DNA of 64,000 bases. It comes from Clostridia bacterium. Lineage in GTDB: Bacteria > Bacillota > Clostridia > Acetivibrionales > DSM-2933. Under the pieces are notes generated by a model. It had not been told where the DNA came from. It made no database searches and saw nothing but the letters and a program-made list of their open reading frames with translations. The stretch spans positions 160,239 through 224,238 of the forward strand of contig JAOAEJ010000023.1 of NCBI GenBank assembly GCA_026416815.1, read 5' to 3'. The stretch's first letter is position 1. Each line of letters begins with the position of its first letter. Positions 43,830-54,990 of this stretch are shown here, one piece after another. A program made the position numbers and the translations under genes.

Positions 43830-44642
43830 ATGAATAATATACGTGAGGGTTTAAATAATTCCAAAAGAATTGTCATAAAGGTTGGTACATCTACACTGAC
43901 CTATGATACAGGTAAGGTTAATTTCACCAGAATAGATAAACTGGCAAGGATAATATCCGACCTGCAAAATCAAGGAAAGCAAATTGTGCTGGTTACGTCA
44001 GGAGCTATAGGAGTTGGAGTTGACAAGCTAAAACTCAGGGAAAGGCCTCAAACTATCCCTGAAAAGCAAGCTGTAGCTGCTGTAGGTCAGTGCGAACTGA
44101 TGCATATATACAGTAAGTTTTTTTCGGAATACGGGCACGCCGTAGGTCAGATACTTCTAACCCGCGATGTTGTAGAAGATGAAAATAGACGCCAGAATGT
44201 CATAAATACCTTTGAGACATTGATAAGTCAGGATATTATACCTATAGTGAATGAAAATGATTCGGTTTCAGTTGAGGAAATAAAGTTTGGTGAAAATGAT
44301 ACCCTTTCAGCTATAGTGGCTCAGTTGATAAATGCTGATTTGTTAGTAATACTTTCCGATATAGATGGCCTTTACGACAGTGACCCAAGAAATAATCCGG
44401 AAGCTAAGATAATTCCATTGGTAGAGGAAATAACAGAGGAATTAGAAGGCTGTGCCGGTGGAGCGGGTACCAGCAGGGGAACCGGTGGAATGATAACAAA
44501 GCTGTATGCAGCGAAGCTTGCAATGGAATCAAATGTAAATATGGTTATTGCCAGCGGTAAAAATCCTGATATAATAATTGATATTATAAATGGAAAACAA
44601 ATAGGAACGCTTTTTGCTTCAAAGAAAGGAGTGCGTGTCTAA
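43830..44642 (+). CDS. proB: Glutamate 5-kinase
   Basis: 270 residues. It phosphorylates glutamate at the gamma carboxyl in the first step of proline synthesis. The amino-acid-kinase domain is complete ([68 protein letters not shown]). The C-terminal PUA domain found in the ~367-residue enterobacterial enzyme is absent, as in several other bacteria. It overlaps proA by one base (TAATG). Confidence 0.95.
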   Translation: MNNIREGLNNSKRIVIKVGTSTLTYDTGKVNFTRIDKLARIISDLQNQGKQIVLVTSGAIGVGVDKLKLRERPQTIPEKQAVAAVGQCELMHIYSKFFSEYGHAVGQILLTRDVVEDENRRQNVINTFETLISQDIIPIVNENDSVSVEEIKFGENDTLSAIVAQLINADLLVILSDIDGLYDSDPRNNPEAKIIPLVEEITEELEGCAGGAGTSRGTGGMITKLYAAKLAMESNVNMVIASGKNPDIIIDIINGKQIGTLFASKKGVRV

Positions 44643-45886
44643 TGAGTGAACTAATTATTAAAGGAGAAAAAGCCAAAAAGGCTTCGTATAAGCTTTCCAA
44701 TCTTTCATCCACAGTGAAAAACAATGGGCTTCAAAAGATTGCTGAAATGCTGATAAAGAAGCAAAATGACATAATAGCTGCAAATGCTATTGATGTTGAG
44801 AATGCAAAAAATAAAGGTGTAACCGGAGCTCTCATCGATAGGCTTACCTTAAATGAGAAAAGGATAGAATCTATGGCAGAGGGCTTAATTCAAATAGTAG
44901 CACTACCTGATCCTGTCGGTGAGGTTGTGTCTATGTGGAAGAGACCGAATGGACTCCAGATAGGTCAGCAGCGTGTACCAATGGGTGTAATAGGCATAAT
45001 ATACGAAGCAAGGCCAAATGTTACAGTGGACGCAGCAGGACTTTGCCTTAAAACCGGTAATGCGGTCATACTGAGGGGGGGGAGTGAAGCAATAAACTCC
45101 AATAAGGCGGTTGTAGCAGTTATAAATGAAGCACTGAATGAAGCTGGCTTCCCAGAAGGAGCTGTCCAACTAGTTGAGGATACCCGTAGAGAAACTGCTG
45201 TAGAAATGATGAAGCTGAACAAATACATAGATGTGCTCATACCAAGGGGAGGCGCAGGTCTTATACAGACGGTAGTTCAGAACTCAACCATTCCTGTTAT
45301 CGAGACAGGTGTGGGTAACTGCCACATTTACGTTGATGGTGAATCGGATCTGGAACTGGCTGAGAAAATAACCATAAACGCAAAAACCAGCAGACCTGCG
45401 GTTTGTAATGCTGCAGAAACATTGCTTGTGGATGAAGCGGTTGCCGATAAGTTTTTACCTGAGGCTTTAAACGCTCTAAAAGACCTGAATGTAGAAATCA
45501 GAGGATGTGACAGGACAAGGGAGATATTCAGTGACGCGAAGCCTGCAACCGAAGAGGATTGGTATAAGGAGTACCTCGATTATATAATTGCGGTTAAAGT
45601 GGTTAAGGGTATCGATGAGGCTATAGAGCACATAAACAATTATGGTACCAAACACTCTGAAGCTATTATAACAACCAGTTATGACAAATCCCAAAGGTTC
45701 CTCCAAGAGGTTGATGCCGCAGCGGTGTATGTAAATGCTTCTACAAGGTTTACCGATGGTTTTGAATTCGGCTTTGGCGCCGAAATCGGTATAAGTACTC
45801 AAAAACTCCATGCTCGTGGGCCAATGGGCTTAAAGGAGTTAACTACCTATAAATATATTATCTATGGGTCCGGTCAAATAAGATAA
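44642..45886 (+). CDS. proA: Glutamate-5-semialdehyde dehydrogenase
   Basis: 414 residues. It reduces glutamyl-5-phosphate to the semialdehyde with NADPH. The catalytic cysteine sits in [17 protein letters not shown] (Cys at about residue 256), and [32 protein letters not shown] is typical. The stop-start overlap with proB implies translational coupling and channelling of the labile phosphate. Standard length. Confidence 0.96.
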   Translation: MSELIIKGEKAKKASYKLSNLSSTVKNNGLQKIAEMLIKKQNDIIAANAIDVENAKNKGVTGALIDRLTLNEKRIESMAEGLIQIVALPDPVGEVVSMWKRPNGLQIGQQRVPMGVIGIIYEARPNVTVDAAGLCLKTGNAVILRGGSEAINSNKAVVAVINEALNEAGFPEGAVQLVEDTRRETAVEMMKLNKYIDVLIPRGGAGLIQTVVQNSTIPVIETGVGNCHIYVDGESDLELAEKITINAKTSRPAVCNAAETLLVDEAVADKFLPEALNALKDLNVEIRGCDRTREIFSDAKPATEEDWYKEYLDYIIAVKVVKGIDEAIEHINNYGTKHSEAIITTSYDKSQRFLQEVDAAAVYVNASTRFTDGFEFGFGAEIGISTQKLHARGPMGLKELTTYKYIIYGSGQIR

Positions 45887-45897
45887 AAAGTTTAAAA

Positions 45898-45924
45898 AAA
45901 GGGCAGCCTTAATGGCTGCCTTTA
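45898..45924 (+). terminator. Terminator after proA
   Basis: AGGGCAGCC/GGCTGCCTT stem with a five-base loop, A-rich on the left and TTTAA on the right. It also overlaps the end of the convergent CBM25-like gene. Confidence 0.75.
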
Positions 45925-46382
45925 ACTGAATCATCATCGAAAATAAAGTTTTGTCCGTTGTTGTTGTCCCAGTGTCCAGCGCTATCTTTAAATGCTATGT
46001 TGATATTGCCGGACCTTTTTCTAAATGTAAGCAATTCAAAGGTCTGCTGCGCTGTTTTTTGCAACTGGTATACTTCTACATCTTCCCAATTATTGTTGTC
46101 ACCGTAGCCGATTGCTGCATAAATATCTTTAGCTCCATTTTTAGCAAGAACACCATCATAAGTGAGCTTCATCATATTGGGAATATGCTGCAGCCTAACC
46201 CCGTTGTGAGAGTAAGAAATAATATCATCACTGTGAATTATAGAAGAAATATCTTCAGCAAATTCTACATCGGAAGTCGGGATTTTCGAGTTGCCTTGTT
46301 TGTTGTAGTTATTAAGCATGTTGTTAGCTACTCTTTTTAATGAACTACCTGGGTTGTTTATAAGTGATTTAAGAAATCCCAT
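45909..46382 (-). CDS. CBM25-like protein with N-terminal extension
   Basis: 157 residues. The C-terminal ~100 residues (VRLQHIPNMMKLTYDGVLAKNGAKDIYAAIGYGDNNNWEDVEVYQLQ... AFKDSAGHWDNNNGQNF) carry the same CBM25/53-type pattern as the protein at 31.9 kb, ending in WDNN-G-NF. The N-terminal ~50 residues (MGFLKSLINNPGSSLKRVANNMLNNY) are helical and not a signal peptide. A cytoplasmic location is therefore expected. Ribosome site GGAGGTAATACA on the minus strand. Confidence 0.68.
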   Translation of the reverse strand: MGFLKSLINNPGSSLKRVANNMLNNYNKQGNSKIPTSDVEFAEDISSIIHSDDIISYSHNGVRLQHIPNMMKLTYDGVLAKNGAKDIYAAIGYGDNNNWEDVEVYQLQKTAQQTFELLTFRKRSGNINIAFKDSAGHWDNNNGQNFIFDDDSVKGSH

Positions 46383-46509
46383 TGTATTACCTCCTTTAAA
46401 TATTATTTCTCTTTCACGAACTTATTTTGCTTCCTTTGTACTAATTTTATTTTGAGAATAATAACTAGTTTTACACTTATACATTTAATTGCTTCATAAA
46501 GAGGAAAGG

Positions 46510-46548
46510 TAAAGAAAAAGGAACGCTTTTTGCACAGCGTTCCTTTGT
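46510..46548 (-). terminator. Terminator for the PBP1A gene
   Basis: AAAGGAACGCT (46517-46527) pairs perfectly with AGCGTTCCTTT (46536-46546). On the minus strand it is followed by TTTTTCTTT, downstream of the PBP gene. Confidence 0.8.
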
Positions 46549-46628
46549 TTTACAATTTTTAAATCATTTAAATATGGTTTCGGAATATATATTTAAAATG
46601 GTTTACTCCAATAAAAGCGTAAGATAAC

Positions 46629-48980
46629 TTAGTTGCCGTGTACAGTACAGTATTCACCTGCCGGTAGCTCAAGCTTCCAATCCTGAGGATACGGATCTCC
46701 CGGTCTTGCCGGCATATATGGCTCCTTACGTACTATAAATACCTTTTGTAAAAGTGATGTGGTTGGACAGCTGGGGCCGAAAACCAAGTTGCGGCCGTAA
46801 ATATCCTTGCTATCCTTGCATACACTGGCGGTTATATGAACATCGCACTTATCATCATCACCGGGCTCGGTACCTTTAACAAAAACCTCTGTTCTTACTG
46901 CACTGCCTCTAGGATCCCTGTAGCACAAATCTGTAGGTGTTTTCCCAGAGTATATACAAATGGCTTTTTTGACGATACCATCGGGTTCACTAAAATTCTG
47001 AGGCTCCATATTCTTATGGACCCTTTGCATAACCTCATGCCATACTTTAAGCGCTTGATAGTCGTTGCCTCTTAAGGATTTGTTATTGTCAAAGCCAGCC
47101 CATGTGGCGCCAACGTAATAAGGAGAGAAGCCGACAAACCACTTATCCTTAAAGCTGCTGGATGTACCGGTTTTACCAGCAGTAGGTATTACCTGGCCAC
47201 TTTTATTTTTTATAATACCGTAAGGATAAGCTGTACCGCTAGTAACTACCGATTTCATAATATTGGTCATAACATAGGCGGCTGATTCCTTGTAAGCAAT
47301 ATTTTTCTTTTGCATAGGCTTCTTTTCAAGGATGACTTCACCATCTCTGTTTTCTACCCTCGTATAGGTGATAGGCTCATAATACATGCCCTTATTAACA
47401 AAGGGTACATAGGAAGCAGCCATTATTAGCGGGTTTACACCCTTATGGAGTCCTCCTAAGGCTAAGGATACGTTTTTTTCATTTTCCCTGTTGATACCGA
47501 CTTTCTTTAAGTACTCTATGGAAAGGTCGGGACCGAGTATATCACGCCAAACCTTGGCAGCCACAACGTTCTGTGAATGTTTCACAGCGTCATGGATACT
47601 AAGAAGGCCCAAGTATTTGCCGCTTTCATAGTTTGTAGGGTAGGGCTTGCTTTTATTTTGCGTATCCATATAAACAGGTACATCATCCACAATTGTGGCA
47701 GGAGTGATGAGGCCTGCATCAAGAGCCGGTCCGTAGTCTGCAATAGGCTTAAAGGTCGAACCGGGTGATCTTTCCATCTGTGTTGCTCTATTGAGCGTGA
47801 GGCTGGCATTCTTCTTTCCGTATCCACCGTACAATGCTCTGACCTGTCCTGTTTTAGGGTCAATAATGACCATGGCTGACTGAATCTGACGTTCCGGGTC
47901 AGTTATCTTTTTGTTGGCAGGGAAGTATTCCACATTGGTAAATACCTCATCCATTGCATTCTGAACATTGCTGTCCTGGGTTGTATAGATTTTAAGGCCG
48001 TAGTTGTATATGGTCTTAAGTGCCAGGTCTTCTGAATAACCTTTAGCCATAAGGTCTCTTTTAACATCCAGCACTACCTGGTCTACGAAGTAGCTTTGCT
48101 TACTTGATTCCTTTACAGTCTTTCTATAATTGGTGTTGAATACAAGTTTTTGGCTAAGTGCCTGATCATATTCCTGCTGTGTTATAAAGCCTAACTCAAG
48201 CATTTTCTGTAAGGCTATCTTCTGGCGTTTGATATTTCTCTCTCTTCCTTTTTCAGTGAGAGGATTAAAGAGTCCGGGACTGTTGGTTATTCCGGCAAGA
48301 CTGGCGCACTCAGCCAGTGACAGGTCCCATACATCTTTATTGAAATACGCTTTGGAGGCCGCTTGTACCCCGTACAGGTTTTCACCCACGTATATAAGGT
48401 TCATGTAAAGCTCAAGTATCTGCCACTTTTCCAACTGCTTTTCCAGCTGTAAAGCTCTCCATTGTTCTTGAACCTTTCTTTGTGGTGAGACTTTGGTTTC
48501 ACCGGTGATGTTCTTGATAACCTGCTGGGTGATGGTACTACCTCCATACTGGGCATTACCAGCGTGAGTGATAAAGCTTAATCCTGCTCCAAATGTTCTT
48601 TTGAGGTCAACACCGCTATGTTTGTAGAAACGTTCATCTTCAAGAGCAACAAAAGCGTCCCTCAGGTACTTGGGAGTTTGGTCATACTTCACTAATATCC
48701 TGTTTTTATTCTCTGAGCCTTTAAGTTGAGCAATTTCCTTGTCATTTATATCATACACCGAGGTTGTTAAGATACTAATTTTAAATTGCTCATCGGAAAT
48801 AGGCGGTGCGGTTCGTATGTATCCGAATACTGCTCCTCCTACGATACCCGCGATAGCGCAGGAAAGAGCAAGGAAAAATACCGTTAGTATTTTTGCAACA
48901 GTTATCATAAATTTTACAGCCGGAGTTCGCTGTTTAGCCTTTTTGGCAGGCTTGGAAACAGCTTTTGCTTTAGGATCCAT
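46629..48980 (-). CDS. Class A penicillin-binding protein (PBP1A type)
   Basis: 783 residues. A cytoplasmic basic tail and one membrane helix (about 25-50) are followed by a GT51 glycosyltransferase (catalytic Glu in VALEDERFYKHSGVD; GGSTITQQVIKN) and a transpeptidase with nucleophile motif STFK (GSTFKPIADYG), SQN (KHSQNVV) and KTG (GKTGTSSSFKDKWFVGFSP). It polymerises and cross-links peptidoglycan outside the membrane. The ATG at 48980 follows AAGGAGG; an in-frame TTG lies inside that site region. Confidence 0.93.
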   Translation of the reverse strand: MDPKAKAVSKPAKKAKQRTPAVKFMITVAKILTVFFLALSCAIAGIVGGAVFGYIRTAPPISDEQFKISILTTSVYDINDKEIAQLKGSENKNRILVKYDQTPKYLRDAFVALEDERFYKHSGVDLKRTFGAGLSFITHAGNAQYGGSTITQQVIKNITGETKVSPQRKVQEQWRALQLEKQLEKWQILELYMNLIYVGENLYGVQAASKAYFNKDVWDLSLAECASLAGITNSPGLFNPLTEKGRERNIKRQKIALQKMLELGFITQQEYDQALSQKLVFNTNYRKTVKESSKQSYFVDQVVLDVKRDLMAKGYSEDLALKTIYNYGLKIYTTQDSNVQNAMDEVFTNVEYFPANKKITDPERQIQSAMVIIDPKTGQVRALYGGYGKKNASLTLNRATQMERSPGSTFKPIADYGPALDAGLITPATIVDDVPVYMDTQNKSKPYPTNYESGKYLGLLSIHDAVKHSQNVVAAKVWRDILGPDLSIEYLKKVGINRENEKNVSLALGGLHKGVNPLIMAASYVPFVNKGMYYEPITYTRVENRDGEVILEKKPMQKKNIAYKESAAYVMTNIMKSVVTSGTAYPYGIIKNKSGQVIPTAGKTGTSSSFKDKWFVGFSPYYVGATWAGFDNNKSLRGNDYQALKVWHEVMQRVHKNMEPQNFSEPDGIVKKAICIYSGKTPTDLCYRDPRGSAVRTEVFVKGTEPGDDDKCDVHITASVCKDSKDIYGRNLVFGPSCPTTSLLQKVFIVRKEPYMPARPGDPYPQDWKLELPAGEYCTVHGN

Positions 48981-49738
48981 ATGTGCCTCCTTCAAAACTT
49001 AGTGGGCTAAGCAATACTTCACTAATAAAAAAGTATTGTACATTAGATTTGTTTAAGTACAGATTCATAGTCATGCAGCTTTTGTGTTTGTACCAATTTT
49101 GTCGGGTGTTTACCTTCCAAAATATTACCCGGTTTAGGAAATATTCAAATTTTATCTTGCTAAGCCCTTAATACTCAAAATATTATACCACAAAAATATT
49201 TTAATGCATAATGCAATTTGCTACTATGCGGCTAAATAGCGATAAGTAAGCATACTATAAACATTTTTGACCGCTTAAAGTCACTTCTATCAATTAATTT
49301 TACTTTTTCATCTTCTAACTTATTCATTTTGATTTAAATATATGAACCGGAAATAAATTGAATCAGAGCTGCTCCGTAATCAATTTTATTGAAGTGTACA
49401 ACAAGGAAGGGATGGGAGAGTGAAGATTCGAAACTCGAAAGAGGCAGTATTATATAAATTGCAAAAAAGAATCTATAACCAAGTTCTCCCTAAGTCTTTT
49501 TAGCAATTTGTTACTTTAAGTTATATTGCGATAATCAAATTTTTCCTTGTAATATCATTATTGCAATTTATATAGTTTAACCAAAATATCTCCATGCACA
49601 TATAATAATTAAGTAAGGATTTTTATGCACAACCCGTCAACACATATAAAGGTTGGTTTAAAGCTTATTTCAGCCTTTGAAGAAAGTTTTGGGTAAAATC
49701 ATCTATAGATAGATAATTTTACAAGAAGGGGTTTTAGC
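48981..49738. other. Divergent intergenic region
   Basis: 758 nt between PBP1A and yunB. A minus-strand extended -10 (TGgTATAAT, 49182-49190) is a likely PBP promoter with a ~200-nt leader. The rest is AT-rich; I see no gene, riboswitch or repeat in it. Confidence 0.45.
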
Positions 49739-50416
49739 ATGATTAGAAACTATTTAACTTATCAGCGATTCAAGTATGGTAAACATTATAAAGGAAAGTC
49801 ACATATCCTGCTTAAAATTATTATATTACTTATTTCATTATTTATTATATTAGCACTGCTTGTAACATATTCTCAAAACAAAATGTGGCCTTATTTGGAG
49901 GAATTTTCCGAGTTTAAGGCTAAGGAAAACATCAATAGGGCTGTGACTAATGCTATAAGTAAGGAGTTGGATAGTAATGTTAGTTACGAGCAGCTTGTCA
50001 CAATAAGCAGGGATAAAGATGACCGTATAACATCCATACAAACCAATATCGTAGAAATGAATCGGCTCTCCACAAAAATAGCTGCGGGAATTCAAAGGGA
50101 ATTGAGTTTCATGAAGTATGACGTTATAGATATTCCGCTGGGAACACTTATGGGAGATACGGTTTTTACAGGCATAGGCCCTGATATACATATAAAAATA
50201 CAACCCTATGGTGATGTGGAAACGGATTTTAATTCGGAGTTTTCCAGTGCAGGTATAAATCAAACAAGGCATAGAATTTACCTGCAAATAAAAACAAGGG
50301 TAGGTATTGTTGTTCCCTTAATGAAGAAAAAAACTGAGGTTATTACCTCTGTTCCTGTTGTAGAGACTATCATAGTTGGCGATACACCTGAGTTTTACGT
50401 AGGAGATCAAAAGTAA
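49739..50416 (+). CDS. yunB: Sporulation protein YunB
   Basis: 225 residues. An N-terminal membrane helix (about 25-44) is followed by the YunB-specific domain: ENINRAVTNAISKELDSNVSYEQLV, IAAGIQRELSFMKYDVIDIPLGTLMGDTVFTGIGPDIHIKIQPYGDVETDFNSEFSSAGINQTRHRIYL. In B. subtilis yunB is a mother-cell sporulation gene under sigma-E. It is good evidence that the organism makes endospores. Confidence 0.92.
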   Translation: MIRNYLTYQRFKYGKHYKGKSHILLKIIILLISLFIILALLVTYSQNKMWPYLEEFSEFKAKENINRAVTNAISKELDSNVSYEQLVTISRDKDDRITSIQTNIVEMNRLSTKIAAGIQRELSFMKYDVIDIPLGTLMGDTVFTGIGPDIHIKIQPYGDVETDFNSEFSSAGINQTRHRIYLQIKTRVGIVVPLMKKKTEVITSVPVVETIIVGDTPEFYVGDQK

Positions 50417-50447
50417 AGTTTGAGGAAGGTTTCTCAAACTTTTTTTA
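50415..50447 (+). terminator. Terminator after yunB
   Basis: AAAGTTTGAG (50415-50424) pairs with CTCAAACTTT (50433-50442), followed by a T run; the stem begins inside the stop codon region. Confidence 0.85.
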
Positions 50448-50657
50448 TTACTTACTCTTCCATCTTTTCTTTGCCTCCCGAGAGCTTGCTTAAAGCAGCA
50501 CTCCTTCATCATTTTCCTAGTCGGTCTATGGAACCCTGCTTTTGGTAGAACTAAAAAATAGTAGGGAATTTTGTTTTAAGATAGTCGCAAAGGAGGATTT
50601 TATGATAAAATATAGAATAAATTAAATAAATTCTGGATTAAGTGAGGACGAATTTTG

Positions 50658-53027
50658 ATGATAAATGTAAGAAATAAACTTCTTTTAGCATTTGGTTTTA
50701 TTATAATCATATCAATTATCTCTTCGGGCATCTCGTATGTAGGCTATGAAAAGATAATCTCTTCAGTCCAGAACATTGATCAGAATAAGAGCAGAAAAAA
50801 CGATATACAGTACATTAAGGGTCAGCTTTATCTTGAGCAGCAGATAATTGCGGATAGCGTAATCAATTCCGACAGTTCTAAAAAAGAGGAGTTCAACAAA
50901 ATAAACGAACTAATTAAGGAAAAGATTGCAGATCTCAAGAAGCAGGCCTCCAAGCTTAAGAGTGATGATGCCAAAGAGATTGAAACACTGGAGGCGCTTA
51001 ATGAAAAGTACGCCGAGGTGTATAATAACAGCATTGTTGCGGAAGTTGAAACAAATAACAAAAAGGAACTACTTGCTCAGTTTGCTGTTCAAAAGGAAAG
51101 CTTTAAGCAGCTGATGGAACTTGAGCAGAAGCTTAAAGACTTGGTCAGCCGACGTATAGACAATAGACTGGCAGAAAGCGTGACAGCTATCCGTGGATTG
51201 AACGGGCTGTCTGCACAGGGAGTGTCCGAAGCCCAATTGATTACTAAATATTTGGATGAGTGCAGAAATATAGTCGGTAAAGCTGCAACACATAAGGACG
51301 AGCCCTATGCGGAGCTTTCGGAAGCCGAATACAATAATCTGAACGATTTGCTGAAAACTCTAGTAAGCAGATTAAATACAAGTCTGAACAAGCTGGATAG
51401 TGAAGCAGACAAGTTAAATAAAAACTCTGTCTCTGTTAAAGACTCTCTTGCAAAATTAAAGATTGAAGAAGTGCAGAAGGATTTGAATGCATTAACTAAT
51501 GTAAACAGGCTTATATACTGGTCGCAGAGAAAGTATTACTCCGGAACCGAGTCCATAGTGGAGTCCGATGAGGGATTGACGGGATATAATGAAGCGGTAA
51601 AGAAGGTAAATGGGTTTGTAAAGAGCTTATATACACTGACATTGCAGGAAGATAAGAAGTTGCTGACAGATATCGAAGCTTTGAATTCTTCAATGGATAA
51701 GGCGTTTGAGTCTGTACCGGGCGAAATAAAAAGAATAAAAGAAGGGAAACTGGCAGCACAATATAGAAGCTCCGGTGAGCTTCTGGTACAGAATAGGGAA
51801 AGTGCAGACAAGCTTGAAAGCTCCTTCGACAAGTATCTGGCGGACGATATAAAAACTTCTCAGGATATAAGGCAGAGTGTGATTATTATACTGCTAATAG
51901 TGACGGTGATAGCACTTGGGGCGGGAATGATTCTTGCATTTATGCTTTCCAATAATATAATAAAGCCTATACGGAGTCTTACCAGCCTACTTAGTAAAGC
52001 TGAGAAGGGTGACCTTACTGTAAGGGCGGAAGTAAAGCGCAGGGATGAAATCGGAGAATTGGGCGAGAAGGTGAATAACGTACTGAATGGACAGCAGAGG
52101 ATAGTAGGTCAGGTGATGTCCACCAACAGGGATATCAGCACGTTAAAACATAAGCTGGCAGAAATATTCGGGCAGAGCAGAGAAAATGTAAATAGAATTT
52201 CCGGCAGCGTAAAGAATGTTGTTGATAATATGAAGAGCGGTGCTTCAGGAACGGGAAGCAAGCTAAAGGATGTTGACAGGCTTATTTCGGGAGCCAAAGG
52301 AGTATCGGAAGCAACATCAAAGGTTGTAGATGACGGTATGAAGGCTATTGAGGTAGCGTTTACGGGAGAAAAGGCGGTAGAGGAAGCTGAAGAGGTAATT
52401 AAGAAGGTTACCGATACAGTACAGCAGATTGCAGGCTCTATTAATGAGCTTGAGGAGTCCTCCGACAAAATTGGAGATATAACTAATACCATAACCGATA
52501 TAGCCTCAAGGACAAACCTTCTAGCATTGAATGCCGCGATTGAGGCCTCAAGAGCCGGACAACAGGGTAAAGGCTTTGCAGTACTGGCAGAGGAGATAAG
52601 AAAGCTTGCGGAGGCCAGCAACAGGTCTGCGGGGGAAATAAAAAATCTTATTAAGGAAATACAGGGAAGGGTACAATTTGCTGTGGATAATATGAGCAAA
52701 GGTGTACAAGGTGTCGAAGAAGGGGTTACGAAGATTAATAAGGTTAAATCCAATATAAATGATATAATAGACTCAATAAGGTATGTTGTAGATTCCATAA
52801 AGGATACGGCTGATTTTGCATACAGGCAGACAAGCACTACTGAGGAATTGGTAAAAGTAGTGGACTATATGACAAAAACAGCGTCCCAGACTGCAAGCAC
52901 AAGTGAAAGCATAGATAAAAATCTTGAGGCCCAAGAGAAGGTAATAAAAGAAATGGAATCAATCTCAAAGAAGCTGGACGAAGCTTCCAATAAATTATGT
53001 GAGGTATTGGATCAAATTAAAGTATAA
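50658..53027 (+). CDS. Methyl-accepting chemotaxis protein
   Basis: 789 residues. Two membrane helices (about 8-28 and 408-430) bracket a long helical extracellular sensor region (about 30-405) rich in Lys, Glu and Ser. A HAMP domain follows ([28 protein letters not shown]), then the signalling coiled coil with the conserved tip [36 protein letters not shown]. Ligand unknown. ATG 50658 is preferred over the adjacent in-frame TTG, 9 nt after GAGGA. Confidence 0.93.
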   Translation: MINVRNKLLLAFGFIIIISIISSGISYVGYEKIISSVQNIDQNKSRKNDIQYIKGQLYLEQQIIADSVINSDSSKKEEFNKINELIKEKIADLKKQASKLKSDDAKEIETLEALNEKYAEVYNNSIVAEVETNNKKELLAQFAVQKESFKQLMELEQKLKDLVSRRIDNRLAESVTAIRGLNGLSAQGVSEAQLITKYLDECRNIVGKAATHKDEPYAELSEAEYNNLNDLLKTLVSRLNTSLNKLDSEADKLNKNSVSVKDSLAKLKIEEVQKDLNALTNVNRLIYWSQRKYYSGTESIVESDEGLTGYNEAVKKVNGFVKSLYTLTLQEDKKLLTDIEALNSSMDKAFESVPGEIKRIKEGKLAAQYRSSGELLVQNRESADKLESSFDKYLADDIKTSQDIRQSVIIILLIVTVIALGAGMILAFMLSNNIIKPIRSLTSLLSKAEKGDLTVRAEVKRRDEIGELGEKVNNVLNGQQRIVGQVMSTNRDISTLKHKLAEIFGQSRENVNRISGSVKNVVDNMKSGASGTGSKLKDVDRLISGAKGVSEATSKVVDDGMKAIEVAFTGEKAVEEAEEVIKKVTDTVQQIAGSINELEESSDKIGDITNTITDIASRTNLLALNAAIEASRAGQQGKGFAVLAEEIRKLAEASNRSAGEIKNLIKEIQGRVQFAVDNMSKGVQGVEEGVTKINKVKSNINDIIDSIRYVVDSIKDTADFAYRQTSTTEELVKVVDYMTKTASQTASTSESIDKNLEAQEKVIKEMESISKKLDEASNKLCEVLDQIKV

Positions 53028-53120
53028 TGTATAGTAATTAATGGAACAATTATAGTAGCGGCATACTGATTCAAGCATAACCCAAAACTTTACAGTATAA
53101 AACGGCTTTAGTTTTTGGGA

Positions 53121-53144
53121 AGTCCCTTACGGGACTATTTTTTT
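53121..53144 (+). terminator. Terminator after the chemotaxis receptor gene
   Basis: AGTCCC (53121-53126) pairs with GGGACT (53131-53136), then ATTTTTTTT. Confidence 0.82.
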
Positions 53145-53246
53145 TCCGGCAATTCATAGGTTTTTTATTAGGGCTTAAACTATAATATATCCAGAATTTC
53201 GAAAAACATTACGCATATATAATTTTTATGAAAGGCGGCATATGAA

Positions 53247-54608
53247 TTGGCAGAAGTAGTTAAGAATGAAGAATATACTATAGAAATCACAGGAATGACC
53301 CATGAGGGTCAGGGTGTGGGACGAGTTAATAACTTTACTGTATTTATAGATGGAGCATTGGTCGGAGAAAAGGTTAGGATAAAGGTAATTAAGATAAATA
53401 AGAATTACGGGGTAGGCAAGCTGCTGGAGATATTGACTCCTTCGTCCCAGCGTACCACACCTTTCTGTGCGCACTATAAAAGGTGTGGCGGGTGCGGTAT
53501 ACAGCATATGAACTATCAGGCGCAGCTGCAGTTTAAGACCAATACGGTTAAGGATAATATTAGGAGGCTAGGGAAGCTTGAGGATGTAGTAATTCACGAT
53601 ACCATTGGAATGGAAAATGCAATGAACTACAGGAATAAAGCTCAGTATCCCGTGGGGCAGGTTAAGGGCAATACTTTGATAGGATTCTATGCTACAAGGT
53701 CCCATGATATTATAGATATCACTTCGTGCGGTATACAGAGCAGTGTGAGTGATAAGGTAAGGCAGGTTTGCAAGGATTTTATTATAAAGAATAATATTGA
53801 GATATATGACGAGGAAAAAGGTACAGGGCTTATAAGGCACATTATGACAAGGGTTGGGTATAAGACTGGTGAGGTAATGGTGGTAGTGGTAATCAATAAG
53901 GATGATTTGCCGCGTAAGCAGCAGCTGGTAAAAGAGTTGACTTCTGCCATCCCTGAGATAAGGAGTATCTTGCTTAATATTAATAAGAAAAAGACGAATG
54001 TCATTCTAGGTGACAGGAATGTGAAGCTATACGGCGAAGAGGTCATAACCGATTACATAGGAAGGTATAAGTTTAATATATCTCCATTGTCCTTCTTTCA
54101 GGTGAATCCGGTACAGACAGAAGTGTTGTACAGCAAGGCTCTTGAGTATGCAGGGCTGACGGGTAAGGAGACTGTTTTTGATTTGTACTGCGGTATCGGG
54201 ACTATATCGCTGTTTTTGTCTGAAAAGGCGAAAAAGGTGTATGGGGTAGAGGTGGTAGAGGAAGCGATAGACGATGCTAGGGAAAATGCACGGATTAATG
54301 GGGTAGAAAATATAGAGTTTATGGTGGGAGAGGCAGAAAGGGTGATACCTGAGGTTTATAAGAGTGGTGTCACAGCGGATGTAGTGGTGGTAGACCCGCC
54401 TAGAAAGGGTTGTGATGAGGTGCTGCTTGAGACTCTTGTGGATATGCAGCCTCAAAGGATTGTATATGTGTCGTGTAATCCCTCTACACTTGCAAGGGAT
54501 TTGAAGTATTTGGAGGAGAAGGGGTATAAGGCTGTGGAGGTTCAGCCGGTGGATATGTTTCCCCAAACGGCACACGTGGAGACGGTAGTTTTGATAGAAC
54601 GCAAATAG
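53247..54608 (+). CDS. rlmD: 23S rRNA (uracil-5-)-methyltransferase, RlmD/RlmCD type
   Basis: 453 residues. An N-terminal TRAM domain (about 8-65), an Fe-S site (CAHYKRCGGCGIQH, about 75-88, with a further Cys near 160) and a SAM-binding domain (DLYCGIGTISLFL; VVVDPPRKGCDEV) with catalytic Cys in VYVSCNPSTLARDL. The start must be TTG 53247: an ATG at 53242 runs out after five codons in another frame. Its 3' end (HVETVVLIERK) recurs in broken copies downstream, suggesting use as an integration site. Confidence 0.93.
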   Translation: MAEVVKNEEYTIEITGMTHEGQGVGRVNNFTVFIDGALVGEKVRIKVIKINKNYGVGKLLEILTPSSQRTTPFCAHYKRCGGCGIQHMNYQAQLQFKTNTVKDNIRRLGKLEDVVIHDTIGMENAMNYRNKAQYPVGQVKGNTLIGFYATRSHDIIDITSCGIQSSVSDKVRQVCKDFIIKNNIEIYDEEKGTGLIRHIMTRVGYKTGEVMVVVVINKDDLPRKQQLVKELTSAIPEIRSILLNINKKKTNVILGDRNVKLYGEEVITDYIGRYKFNISPLSFFQVNPVQTEVLYSKALEYAGLTGKETVFDLYCGIGTISLFLSEKAKKVYGVEVVEEAIDDARENARINGVENIEFMVGEAERVIPEVYKSGVTADVVVVDPPRKGCDEVLLETLVDMQPQRIVYVSCNPSTLARDLKYLEEKGYKAVEVQPVDMFPQTAHVETVVLIERK

Positions 54609-54662
54609 CCTTATATCAAAGGCTTTGAAGGTTTTTAAGTTAATATTGAAGTGTGTTTTATG

Positions 54663-54694
54663 TTCCCTCAAACTAATAAGTTCGGGGGAATTTT
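54663..54694 (+). terminator. Terminator after rlmD
   Basis: TTCCCTCAAAC (54663-54673) pairs with GTTCGGGGGAA (54680-54690) with one mismatch and one wobble, followed by TTTT. The 300 nt after it, up to the AraC-type gene, are AT-rich and hold no gene I can support. Confidence 0.6.
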
Positions 54695-54990
54695 GCTTTG
54701 GGATTTGTATCTTTTCTCAGATGTTGCGATATGATTGAAAAGCTTTGTAATGATGTAAAGAAAATTACCTTTGAAGTAAATTGCTTTTAATGCAGGTGGG
54801 GCATATATTAAGGAAAACAAACATGATGGTAATCATTAACGTTATAGATGACTAATATAGAATTTTATGAAATGATTGTCAAAGTGACTATAATAATCAC
54901 AAAAGATAAATTTCGATAAATTCCGTATATAAATTATCGAGTAAATAATAAATTTTACTGGTAATATGTATTTGTAAGGGAGGGATATGA